Of a DNA stretch of 64,000 nt, positions 53,178 to 64,000 are shown piece after piece; the first letter of the stretch is position 1, and every line of letters starts with the position of its first letter. The notes under the pieces were generated by a model. The model worked only from the letters and a program-made list of their open reading frames with translations, had not been told where the DNA came from and did not search any database. The stretch comes from Anthopleura xanthogrammica (taxonomy: Eukaryota > Cnidaria > Anthozoa > Actiniaria > Actiniidae). The translations under genes were made by a program, and so were the position numbers. The stretch covers positions 5,106,117 to 5,170,116 of the forward strand of contig OZ025206.1 in assembly GCA_964019055.1 (NCBI GenBank), given 5' to 3'.

Positions 53178-56100
53178 ATGCCAAATCCTAACATTTCCAC
53201 TCAAGGTTAGTAAGTTTTAGACCGTGTAAACTTGGTATTTTAGCTTTCCTGCGAAGAAATTCGCGATGGGAAAAAAAAATTAAAACGCACCCTGCTGGTG
53301 AATTACTTTAGTTCTTTATATGATGTTTATAGTTGTTTTTGCTTGTGAATTAACTTGTATCGATAATGTAATCATTTTCTTTATAGTTTTGCGCTCTTCC
53401 TAGTGTAGTTATGGTTACTGTTAACTGCTTGATAAGTTACAGGTCTCTCGTTTTAGTGTTGAGTAAGATTAAAGATTTCATTTTCAGACGAAAATTGATA
53501 GCGATTATAAATCGAAGTTATTTTTGCCCTACGGCGAAGATAATTACAACTTGGCTTAACTTATATATTTAAGTAATAACTCTAACTTTGTTTAGGTTAT
53601 ATTGATCAATTTCAAACAGCTGTTGCTCGTAGTTTCGGGAGTTAAAAATAACCTCTGAAATTCTTGTATATTTTCTTGATATAGACTGGTATTACGATGC
53701 CCCAAATAAGCGGTCAACTGCCGAGGCAAAGGAACCACCACCCGCATCACAAATCCCAGGCCTTAGTAATTTCGTTGAAGAACAAAATGAAATGGATGAA
53801 AGGCAATTTAGGAGGAAATGGATAAGAGATACTGATTCCAAGTACATAAAACTAGCTAAAGGTGGTGGCAGAAAAAATCTCTTGGATTATGGGGAACCCC
53901 CAAATGAAAAACCAGAAGAAGTTGGGTACCCACGTGTGGATTGGTTTGACCACTACAACCCTGGACCTGAAAATGGTGAAGAGTTATTTTCCCCTGCCCC
54001 ACCCCCTGAGGAAATGCCAAGGAGCAAACGAATGATGCCACGAACAGAAGCGTAAGTAATATACATGCATCCTGATCTACATGTAGATTTATTAAAATCT
54101 CCTAAGGGGCTTATATACAAGCTGTAGAATTTGTATATTAATAATACATATATAATCATTTGATATAGGCACAGAGTTCTCCCAGACTGGTATGTTCATG
54201 ATCACCATGACAATGAAGATAAAGAGGCTATGAAGGATAACACTGTTGACCAATCAGGAAAAAAGAAAAACTTCATATCTTTTGACAATATGACAGCATG
54301 GGAAAGGTTAGTTTTACATAAAAATTAACATTTTACAGTGTAAATTTCCCAAAAATGTAGGTGTAAATTGCTCCCAAAAGTGCCAGTTTTATACTGGGAT
54401 GCTCCGCCCAAAAGGGGTACTTTTTTCAAGGGTGGAAATTTGTGAGTTTTGGTATAAAAGGGGTAGATTTTCTTCAAAGGTATATAAAAGGGGTACATTT
54501 ACAGGCAAAAAGGTATAAAAAGGGTACCTCTTTGCTAAAATTTGGTATAGAAAAGGGTAAGGGGTAGAGAGTCTGGACAGAGCATCCCCGTATGAAACAA
54601 CCTGAAGTACCCCCCCCCCCCCCCCGATCTCTGACTCTGTGAAAAAATCGTTTCCAATCCCTCCAGGCTCAAGGATGGGAATGGATGTTGAATTTTATCC
54701 TATATCTCTTTATAGAGAAGCTAAAGATGAGGCAGAAGCAAGAAGCAGGCACGTGAAGCTTCCTCCATTACGCAGCAAGGCGAAGCAGGAGAAAAGTAAA
54801 GCACCCAAAGTTGTTCAACAGTTTCCAAAACGATATACAACAAGAGCACCTAAAATGTAAGTCACTCTCTTGGAATAATTACCTTTGGGACTCAGGCTGT
54901 GGTGGAAAATCCACTATCAATGAAGCAAGATTGTGATTGGTTGGATACAATCTTATAAAACAAAGAAATTGTAAAAAAAAAAACCAACCAGATAGCACCA
55001 TTGACATGATTGTGTATTTAATTCAATCACAATTGGTTCATCATGACCTGGAAACTGCTATAGAAAAAAACTTAGTGCTACACCAATAAACCTCCTTAAC
55101 TTGAGCATAATGTTTCCTATTTCAGACCACATACATGTCATTCCCTTGAGAATAAGATTCTTTATTTGTATCATGTCTGCCCATGCACAACAATTAAACT
55201 AAGAAACAATACTCTAGGGAATGATACATGGTCTGAAACGGGAAACCATTACGCTAAAGCTAGAGGTTTGGTTCTTTAATCGTGAATGTGAAATATAATT
55301 ACACAGATAATTTGTACTTTTTGTCATGCAATTGCATTATAGCTCTAAAATTGTGATTTTATTATTTGTCAACAGGGACAGTGAGCCAATTGATTTTCGG
55401 CACTTAATGTCAATGGGATACCAGAAAGACTGGTTTGATGATCAAAATCACAAGCATGTAGAAGAAAAAAGGAAAATAGAGGTATAAACATCTTAAAAAA
55501 TTAGGCTATTATAAATTACATTTGTACTTGTGCAATTTGGACTTGCATCAATCAGTGAAAATGAGACTTAATTAAGTTTTGTGTGTGTTTGTGGGCTGTG
55601 TTCTTGTGCTTGAAACCAGCTTATAGCTACAGCTAATTCACGTCATGCATCACCAGATTTAGCTGTAATTGCATTTGTATCTATCTCTTCACAATTATTG
55701 TTTGTGTATCAAACATTTCTTCCTGTAATTTCATGTACATATATAATATAATTTCTCAACAACATAGAGAATGTTTTGTTATTCTTAATTATAATTAAAT
55801 ATTTAATTTGCTCTTTTCAAAGATGGAGAAACAGAAAAACAACCAAAAAGCCTCAAAACAAATGAGGGAAGCTATTGAAATGAGGTACTGTACTGTACAA
55901 TGTATATTAATAAATACACCCAAATGAAATGACAAACAATTTGAATAACTATTGTTCTGGGCTGACTAGCCTCGGGTTCAAGTGGAAGCATAAAAGCATT
56001 CTCACATTGTATGAGAGGCTAGTCAGTCCAGAACATTATAGGTTATTCAAATTGGTCACCATATTCCAATTCGGTGTATGGAAACAAGTTTTTGCAAACG

Positions 56101-56563
56101 TCCTAGATTCTGTATCATACAATTCAATTTTCACAAGAATTTTTGGGATGGGTCTGGGAGGCTGTAATCACTATTAGATTCACAAATATTTTTATACCAT
56201 ATATTAATAAACTATTTTAAATCACAGAAAACCAAGAAATAATGCCACACAAGATGAAGACAGACATATGTTCAAGCTGACAAGGTAAGGAAGAATCTAA
56301 ATCTTTAATTTATAAAGTCATCAGCTTGCATCATTGTCTGGAATAAGTTATTAAAGCCAAACCTAGCAGGGCAAATTTGGGATGGGGCCGGTCATCCTCC
56401 AAACAGCTTTATGCATGGGCTTCATTTACAAGGTCTCATTAATAATATTGTTTTAGGACCTTGCAAGAACCAATGCATGCAGAAAATTATGATTGATAAT
56501 TTTTAACTCCTTTTTTTCAGATTTCAAAACGTTCCGCCTAGAGTAGAGAGTTTCCGTACCTGA
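53178..56563 (+). CDS. C7orf57: C7orf57-like protein (8 exons, 313 aa)
   Basis: Exons 53178-53205, 53685-54051, 54169-54306, 54716-54856, 55376-55481, 55823-55884, 56228-56284 and 56521-56563 chain in frame (942 bases, 314 codons with the stop). The N-terminal reading DWYYDAPNKRSTAEAKEPPP, then ASQIPGLSNF and RDTDSKYIKLAKGGGRKNLL, resembles vertebrate C7orf57 as I remember it. The C-terminus RFQNVPPRVESFRT is also conserved-looking. A DWY or DWF motif recurs (residues 10, about 105 and 140, and again in exon 5). The protein is hydrophilic, without signal or membrane segment. Its function is not established. An acceptor-like site at 54667 was rejected because it leads to a stop. A candidate AATAAA is at 57282. 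Confidence 0.8.
55087..55262. mobile_element. Palindromic MITE ('GACCACATACATGTCATTC') in a C7orf57-like intron
   Basis: CCTTAACTTGAGCATAATGT, TTCAGACCACATACATGTCA mirrors AATGATACATGGTCTGAAAC and ATTACGCTAAAGCTAGAGG. Same family as 25746-25922. Confidence 0.75.
55936..56087. mobile_element. Palindromic MITE ('GAATAACTATTGTTCTGG'), copy 2
   Basis: CAATTTGAATAACTATTGTT, CTGGGCTGACTAGCCTCGGG mirrors GAGGCTAGTCAGTCCAGAAC and TTATTCAAATTGGTCACC. It sits in the intron before exon 7 of the C7orf57-like gene. Confidence 0.85.
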
Positions 56564-57431
56564 GCCATATATGACAACAGAATTATTTTACAATGTATGT
56601 ACTAAGTTATTTTATAGTGAAAATGTCTATTATTCTCAAGGATTCCTTTAAATTAAAATACTTTGTGACAGAGATACTGCACTAATCCTAAAAACTGAAA
56701 AGAGATAAATTATTGAGGTTATATTTTTGATTGATTTACTTAAAACTTTTATAGAAACTGCTTGTTTTTTAACTTCACTGTGTTTTGACTGTTTTTCATG
56801 ACTGATATAATGTCCACACGACATTTTAATTTTTAATGTTTTAAGTGTAAAAATGCCACATTTAACTTCTTAGAAAGGACTATCTCTGAATATCACATCT
56901 CTTGTACTAACTGGCAGATTTCTTATATTGAAGACAAAAATTATTTTGTTGCTCAAAGATTTCATATAATCGCGAGCTTTCATGTATATATTTATCGTGG
57001 GTCAAGTAAACTAAAAAAAAAATCCAAAAGCATGCGTATTAAGTTGGTTTAAAAATTGATTCGAATATGTGTGTCCTCTAAGCACTTGGATGCTGACACC
57101 AATCAGAATCCCAAGTATAACTTTTGTATAGTGTTATAAGAGTTTTTCCATTATAATTATGGACAATTTAATGATTACTGTATTATAAAAGAAACAAGAC
57201 GTGTATTATATATGAAGAAAGATTTTATATATAAGAAATGATTCTAAAATTTTTGTAAACTTTGATTTATACCAGAAATACAATAAAAATATTAAAAATG
57301 GTTTTTGTATATTTGTTTTTCTGTTTTAATAATAAACAATACTTTTGTATATAAACATACAAGCAGTGCTTTCTCATTACTAACAGCTGTATATGACTCA
57401 AGGTACTGTGTGTATACCAGAGGCCTACAAA

Positions 57432-57700
57432 ATAGACCTCTTTTTCTTGGGCATAATGTTTTGCCCATTTGAGACCACGTCATTCCCTTGAGTAAAATTT
57501 ATCTGTTGGGACTCAAACGAAATTAACAAAGAATCCTATTCTCAAAGGAATGACATGTGGTCTGAAATGGGCTAACCTGAGTATCAGGCTCTAGGGGAAG
57601 GGCGGGGGAGGGGCCCTTCCCTCCCTCCCCTCGCTTGGAGAGCCTGATACTCAGGTTAGAAATGGGCTAAACAAATGACCAAGCTAAAGTCTATTTGTGT
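57432..57700. mobile_element. Palindromic MITE carrying a nested foldback insertion
   Basis: The outer element is the 'GACCACGT..CATTC' family. Inside its right arm, ACCTGAGTATCAGGCTCT and its complement AGAGCCTGATACTCAGGT flank a G/C-rich core at about 57576-57657. GAAATGGGCTA occurs on both sides of this insert, as expected of a target-site duplication. Confidence 0.75.
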
Positions 57701-58048
57701 AAAGTTCCATCCAGAAAATAGGCAGTCAATAAATGAAGTCAGCTGAGTGGTAGATATGTTTGACAGAATCTACAGCTGCAAAAACTTGGTTTCTTTTATT
57801 CCCCCATGAAAAATTTCTCACAATTATTGAATGAAACTTTTATTTCAAATTATAACTTGATAATTATTTACAAAGAAAATAATATTTATAATCATAATTA
57901 TGAAGATCCTACTGATGGATGATACACAACAGATAAACTATATAATATATATTCACATCTCATTTACTATATCTACACTAGTATACATATTTATATATTA
58001 AATATGTTCATTATAATAATTATTATTACAACCCCTATATTCAAAGTA

Positions 58049-61000
58049 TTATCTCAGCCCGGATAACAACCTGGTCACTCTGACATTACCCCCTACAATG
58101 TTTGGGTGCCGATAACCAAAATCTTGTAACCTGTGTGCTGGAAGCATGGGTCTTATGAAAACGTCATCATTTGCAAGTTTAATTGTATCTATATCCCCTG
58201 CGTATCTTCTTTTCATGGCATTTGGTACTATCAAACCATTTTCATTTTCTTTGTCCATACCTAAGTGATGGTAGTACTGAGGAAGATTGGGTCTTTTTAC
58301 TGGAACCATGTGATCTCTGTATCCATTACTATAGCATTCTTCCTCCAGTCTGAAAAGGATAGATTAAAACTTTAGCTTAGCATTACATGTAATACTTTTT
58401 TTAGTAAATTAATTATAGAAATGAAGGTGTAGAACTTCTTGGCTGCATGACTTGAATTTATTATTTTATTTACAAACTGATAGCTTTCACTAGCCATATG
58501 GTCTTGCAGAATAGCAGTTATTATGGATGCATGCAAATGAGATGCAAGTGAGACAACAAGCATTGTATCGACCAGATTAAGCCTCAATTATTTGATTCTT
58601 AAAACAAAAGAATATGTCATTATGGGCTCAACTGTAATAACAGCTATTATTTCTGCAATAAAATGATTGTTATAATTAGCAAAAAAAATAATAGTCGAAA
58701 CAGCTATTAAATTAGTGAATTTCATTAGGTAAGCATGTTGACTGTGTTCTTTACCTTGAAATCCTTTCTTCTCGTTCTGTTAGTATTTTATCCCTGTTAG
58801 AAAGTTCTTTTTCCTTTCCTATAAAAAAAATTTAGGAGTTGAATAATGGACGAGACTTCTCATTTACTTTTTCTTTAAATAATACTGATGCAACTAAAAA
58901 TATTACTTGAAAACATGATTCACTTACTTTCTATATCTCTTTCCTTGTCATTGAGAGTTTTCTCCCATCTTTTCAGTGATTCCTCTTTTTCAGTAACATT
59001 TCTTCAATCCAAAATCAAAGAAAATTCAATAAAATGCAAGCTCCTGACATTTCTTTAATTAAATTAAATGTCCTTCTTTGCCTGCAGAATTTCCATAAAA
59101 TTTGGAATTTTCTTTGCTAAATATGATTGTGTAGCTTTTTTATCATTTTTATCAAATAATATATAAAATTCAAATAATATAAAATACAGCTCATTATAAC
59201 GAATATTAATAATTGTATTACTATACTCACGTATTAGAGGTAGTGTCTTTTTGCATTCTTGATAAATGTGGATTTCGAAGCAAATTATCAATACTTGGTC
59301 TCATCTCATCCTAGATAATTGAAAGATAAAAGATAATTGTATAAGAATGTCAAAATCTATTTCCTTCTGCCGACTCAGTTTTAGTCGCAAATAACTTAAA
59401 ATAGAATTCAGATGTGCTGGGTGCAAATACTGGGATTCCTCTTCGTACTTAATGAATCTCAAGCAATTGTTTATTGAAAGGTTACATGACCATAGCTAAT
59501 TAACACCCTCTTAAATAAAGCAGGGATGTCAAAATGAACCCATTGAATTCCCAAAATGAATTTCAGTATTTGTGTTGAGAACTGTCTGCTTACTGATTTT
59601 TCAATAAATTAGTTATAGTAAAATACTGTACTAAGTTATAATAAATTCATTGATACCATTGAAGTTCTACATTTACTGTACTTACACAAACTTGGAGCAT
59701 GGAGCTGATTACTTGATTGAGACTAGAAGAGAAATGACTGGGAATTGGATGGAATCTTCCAACCTTGATTTTTGTCTCTAGACTCCTTTGGTTCATAGCT
59801 GTGAAGGGTGGAGATAGAGCACACAGCTCGTAGAGAAGACAGCCAAGGGACCAGATGTCAGACTTCTCATTATAGCTCATCTTATTGACTTGCTCCTGCG
59901 TTTATTAACCAAAAGATTATTGTGATTTTCAACATTCTGTAAACTCGATAGTCCTGAGTTGCACATTGGAATTTGGTTTTTCACTGCTGCCAGTCAAAAA
60001 TATAAAAGGTACACAATGATAAGTTTTTATTGACGGCAGCAAAAAACAATTTCACAACAAGCCTTTGAAAATTCTTTGAGTTTCCAGAATATATTGAGAA
60101 TTGCAGTAATAAATAGAAGAGGCATAAAATGTAATGTTAAATCTATAAGGCATGTGGGATAAGCGAACACAAGATAAGTGTTAGGAGAAGCACTACACGT
60201 AGTTGGAAAGTGTTAGAAAATGATAGCATTATCACATGTTGATCAGCCTAATGCAGCTGGTCATCATGTCCTGCCATTGAGTAGCTGTTATTTTTAATCT
60301 TAAAAGTAGAATGAGATAAAACAATCAACTTACAGGTGACATGTAGTATGGAGTACCAACAAATGTTCTAGCAAAACTGGTGTCATGCATGAGCACTCTT
60401 GCCAAACCAAAATCACCAAGCTTGACATTTTTTTCAGCATCAAGAAATACATTTGCTGGCTTTAAGTCCCGATGTAAAACATGCCCTCCATCCTTCCTTC
60501 GATGGCATTCCTGTACTGCAAGTATGAGTTGGTACATAATTTTCCATACATAGTCTTCTTGAACATATCGTCTGGAAAACATGAAGAAATAATGAAATTA
60601 ATTTAATATTCTTCTTTAATTTGTGTTGTTGCTGTTTTGTCCTTTTCCCATGACCATGATTCTTAGCGTTAAAATAAAAGATTGTTTTCATGTCAGGACT
60701 CCAAATAATGGCTGGTCAACGGTTAATGTCTGGCCAAATTAAGTACTTGACCGGACATGTTGACCAGTCATGTTTGAAAAAATAAAAAAAATCATACGCC
60801 GGACATCTTGACTGGCCGTTATTGTGAGCCCTGCATGATGTCATAATAAACGCAATTATGTACTTTTTATTTTAACAAAATGACTGTCTGCATTGATGAC
60901 CACCTGCAAGCTTTGTTTCATAAATTTATAATGGGTAATCATGTCAGTGCTTCCTGACCACACAAGCAAAATCATCATGACAATAGTGATACTTTGTGAC

Positions 61001-61977
61001 AATAAAAGCCTTTGTCATTCATGTTCCAACCAGAGATGGATTGGCTGGTAAAACAAGGCAACTTGTGAAGAGGTTTTGTGAAAACGGTTGGCATTTTGAA
61101 CATCACAGTTTTTTAAAATGTATTATCACTTTTAGTGTTACTAGTAGATTAGTTTAGTGATTATTTAAAGTGGCCATAATTTTTTTTGTGTAAATATAAA
61201 CTTGTATATGGTTTTACAGAGCTCAAAATAATGGCCAGTCAGTGAACTATGCCCACTTGTGGCACTTGTCCAGCCAAACACCTCTTTGCCAGGACAGTCC
61301 TCTTGACTGCTCACATCGACTGGCCACATGTTGATCAGTTCAACGTCGCTGGTCATCATGTCTGGCCATTGAACAGCCATCACTTTTAGCTCTACTTTAC
61401 AAAGTGAAAATCATCTTACTTTTCTCTTTTGTGTTTGGAGATCAGAGCACCTAAGTCTCCACATTCACAGTATTCCATAACAATGTAGATAGTGGTATTT
61501 GTTCTATCTATGATACGATCATAGTATCTCACTATATGTGGATGTTTCAGCTCTCGCAGCAAGTTCACCTCTGAAACCAGCATCTGTTTTTCTGTCTCAG
61601 ACATTTTCCCATAGTCTAACTCTTTCCAAACCAAGATCTAAGTATTCAACAACACGAAAAATTATATAAACAAGTAAAAATAATATTAGAAAATGTAAAT
61701 AACAATTATGAAAATAAGGTGCAGCTAGTAGAATGATTTTCTCAAAAGTATTTTTACTTTTCAAGATAATGGAAAAAAATATTTCCACTGCCATTTTCAA
61801 ACAAATCCAAATTAACACGTGTATAATAACAATGCCCATATAACGACTGACAACGATGTTCAAATGGTGCTAATTACTAACCTTATTGTCTTTTTTCCTT
61901 CGGATTTTTCTACACGTCCCATAGGAACCAGAGCCAATCAACCCCAAAACATCGTAATCTTGTAGCCGGGATGGCAT
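58049..61977 (-). CDS. NEK2: NEK2 serine/threonine kinase (8 exons, 426 aa)
   Basis: Exons 61977-61882, 61637-61420, 60571-60334, 59895-59686, 59310-59231, 59001-58928, 58818-58755 and 58349-58049 total 1,281 bases (427 codons). Kinase motifs: GSGSYG loop (15-20), catalytic Lys in ILVWKELDYG (K37), HRDLKPANVFLD with D140, DFG at 158-160, FVGTPYYMSP, and NEKSDIWSLGCLLYELCALS. After the kinase domain comes a charged heptad-like stretch (TEKEESLKRWEKTLNDKERD, then LTEREERIS), matching the NEK2 leucine zipper or coiled coil. NEK2 promotes centrosome separation at the start of mitosis. The tail is Arg/Pro-rich and of normal length, so the gene looks intact. It converges with the C7orf57-like gene. 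Confidence 0.95.
60230..60840. repeat. 'TGGTCA..TGTCTGGCCATTGA' repeat pieces in NEK2 introns
   Basis: Pieces at 60236-60290, 60705-60830 and 61220-61390 share CATGTTGATCAG, GCTGGTCATCATGTC and GGCCATTGA blocks in varied order, separated by NEK2 exon 3 and unrelated sequence. Confidence 0.55.
60940..61105 (-). repeat. Dispersed repeat, copy 2 (NEK2 intron)
   Basis: GACCACACAAGCAAAATCAT, GGATTGGCTGGTAAAACAAG and GTGAAAACGGTTGGCATTTT are the reverse complement of blocks at 46690-46865, about 14 kb away. Confidence 0.8.
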
Positions 61978-62603
61978 CTTTCTGAGCAGAAATATTACTA
62001 TAGCATAAGGAATAAAATACAAAGATTAAGCTTACATGTAATTTGTCTAGAATAGAAAACACAATTCGTAAGCTTATATACCCCATAGCTATAGAGAGAG
62101 AGAGGGTGTTGAAGGTTGTAAAAACGCTTCTCGAAAGCTTTAGGGAATATACATGTATTACTAGTAATTATGAGCTTACATTTAAGTTTGATGTAAAAGG
62201 AAATGATTTACAAAGTAACATCAGCTAGTATTTTTACATTGTAAGCTTAATGGTAAGAGTACATATAGTTTTTCGTTTGCTCCCTGTAAACCTTGGATAA
62301 TTTATAAGCTGACCAAATAAATCATCGAATTTTGATCATGGATTATCATATAAAAGATTTATGTAAAATTGCAGACCAAATCCATAGTATTCAAACAAGC
62401 TAATGCTGTCTTATAATCGGGTAAAAACTAGTAGCAGAAAGTTTAGAAAGATTTCGTAAATTTTCATCGTAGTTTTAAAAGATTTTGATTGGCAAAAACC
62501 AATCTAAAGCTCTCTAATACTTGAAAAATACTTATCAGATTCCATAAATTTAACATCTAAGAGTCCAAATACATAAGATAGGATGTTCTAGATGTAATCT
62601 TAC

Positions 62604-62800
62604 CTGAGAAGCTGTTGAAAAGTCAGTTCAATATTTACTTCTTGTAGTATCGAATAGATTTGATCAAAACGATGTTGAGGAATTGAATTTACCACGCTGT
62701 CCTGTGATTGGTTGGATTCGATGCGCGGCTTTATAACTGTTTGGTTAACCGCAGTACAATATATCGGAGGCGCAAGGCTACTCCAACACAGGAAGCCCAC
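62604..62800 (-). promoter_or_regulatory. Probable 5' non-coding exon and promoter of NEK2
   Basis: A strong donor (CTCAG|GTAAGA) lies at 62604-62602, and the NEK2 start codon is four bases after an acceptor (TTTCTGCTCAG|AAAG). A 5' exon spliced there is the simplest reading. The upstream exon is open in the same frame as NEK2 (an ATG at 62800 would add 67 residues). The NEK2 start MPSRLQDYDV matches the usual N-terminus, so the extension is probably chance. Confidence 0.45.
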
Positions 62801-63150
62801 TAACGAATAAAATAAATGCAGTTCCGTATTATCGAATTATTTATATATCTTTACTTTAAAGTCATTGTAGATGGTAGCATCGTATATCTAGGTTTTTTTA
62901 ATCAAGTTTTCAAATGGTAATACATCATTTCCCAGTTATCGAGTTATCACAGGGAGCCCACGTTAGATAAAGCTAGAATCGACTCTCCTTGGATTTTTGC
63001 ATTTTTACTATTAAAAAAATGAATGAAGCACGCTGACTCTGCACTAAAATGTAAAATTCAAGAAATAAGATTTAAGAAATGATAGTTTGGTTTATCACTT
63101 TTAAATGAAGTGGGTTACCTGTGGTATCAGCAAAGGCGCGCGCATTTCAC

Positions 63151-63859
63151 ATGACAGCGCATTTGATCGACGAAGGAATGGGCTTGGAAGAGCTTCAAAC
63201 CATTCAAAAGATAAAATATGGAAGTAGAAAGAAAAGGTTTGTTGAATTAAGCGATAAGACCTAGAATAAAGCTTGTGGAGGAATTATAAAAGAGGTATTT
63301 CATGGTTCTATAGTCTGCACGCGCACTCTTGGTTTCTCTTGATTCCTCATTACCCCTTTCGACTTTTTGTCAAAGTTATTCTATCTGTCCATATTTTGTT
63401 ATGACATACTCGATATTCTGAATCTGCTGTTATATTTTATCTTGTATCTAAGGCAATACTATTCTACTGGTCAGCTTTTATCTTATTTTCTACGTTTTTG
63501 CCCAATAGTTTCTGTTCCCCCTCCCCTCCCTCCCACAGAACAAGGAAGTGTAGGATCATTCTCGACCCCAGAGCCCTGCCATTGTTACTACACATGCTCG
63601 AGGAAATGTCAGAGACTCTGGGAAACCCTAGCATGCGGTAGCCAGAATTGTGGCAACTGGGTCATCATCATACCATGGAGATCTCACCCACCCACCCACC
63701 ACCCCTCCCTCCCTAAAAGTCTGCTGATTTGAGTTGTGGTTTTGCATTTTTTATCATTTTATTTTTTGAAGGGTTTCATGGTATCCTTTCAGGTCTACTG
63801 CTAAGCTATGGGTGTTGGGTCTGAGATGTCAAGCAGAATGTTTAAGAAGATATCCTCTT
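63151..63859 (+). CDS. Candidate first exons of a further plus-strand gene, open at right edge
   Basis: An ATG at 63151 opens MTAHLIDEGMGLEELQTIQK, then IKYGSRKK, ending at a weak donor (AAAAG|GTTTGT) at 63236. A second possible exon, 63793-63859, lies between a good acceptor (CCTTTCAG|) and a good donor (CTTG|GTGAGT). It reads STAKLWVLGLRCQAECLRRY in the phase the first exon demands. No family is recognised. The gene would be divergent from NEK2. Confidence 0.35.
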
Positions 63860-64000
63860 GGTGAGTGTTGATTGTTTCTATTATTGTTGTTGTTGTTATT
63901 AATCATTGTCATATAATATGATTATATTATTAGAATATTATAAAAAAAATATTTTATGTGGTCATGATTAAATGGTTGAAGGTCTTTTTTATAATGCATG

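Noticed and set aside
54667..54715. Upstream extension of exon 4 of the C7orf57-like gene, using the acceptor TCCCTCCAG|
   Set aside because: In the phase left by exon 3 it meets a stop after seven codons. The acceptor at 54715 restores the frame.
62604..62800. N-terminal extension of NEK2
   Set aside because: In-frame by phase, but the conserved NEK2 N-terminus begins at MPSR and the extension resembles nothing known. Treated as 5' untranslated.

Overview
The window is nuclear DNA from an animal, most likely an anthozoan cnidarian such as a stony coral; the species cannot be fixed from the sequence alone. The grounds are AT-rich sequence, GT-AG introns, animal-specific genes (NEK2, MRPL10, NDUFB3, a C7orf57-like gene), very large lectin-type mosaic genes, a cGAS-like receptor, and a high density of short palindromic DNA transposons, SINE fragments and microsatellites. 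No tRNA, rRNA or CRISPR locus is visible.

Region 1-42.1 kb, minus strand. I joined 26 exons by splice sites and reading phase into one gene from an ATG at 42093 to a stop at 9012, coding 1,560 residues. The domain order is signal peptide, laminin-G-like, F5/8 type C, ILEI/FAM3, a half laminin-G-like module, fibronectin type II, F5/8C, Thr/Pro linker, F5/8C, an unassigned Cys-containing module, fibrinogen-related (FReD), C-type lectin, C-type lectin. Every module boundary is a phase-1 intron, the classic exon-shuffling pattern. Below it, a second minus-strand exon set (8009 to 300, open at the left edge) codes FReD, laminin-G-like and MAM modules.

Region 42.1-48.9 kb. A purine-rich, near-perfect hexamer array of about 490 bp lies between the divergent mosaic gene and MRPL10 (plus, 3 exons, 227 aa). 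NDUFB3 (minus, single coding exon, 65 aa) faces MRPL10 tail to tail. The gaps hold palindromic elements and a dispersed repeat.

Region 49-52.1 kb, plus strand. Two Mab-21/cGAS-like nucleotidyltransferase modules lie in tandem. The first keeps the GS motif and all three metal-binding acidic residues. The second has GN for GS and Cys for the third Asp. A phase-compatible donor and acceptor would join them in frame into one 744-residue protein with one active-looking and one degenerate module and an N-terminal hydrophobic segment. This is the strongest candidate here for an undescribed system.

Region 53-64 kb. A complete 8-exon C7orf57-like gene (plus, 313 aa) converges on a complete 8-exon NEK2 kinase gene (minus, 426 aa). 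Two candidate exons of a further plus-strand gene lie at the right edge.

All gene models were built by eye from splice consensus, reading phase and domain resemblance. No database search was run.
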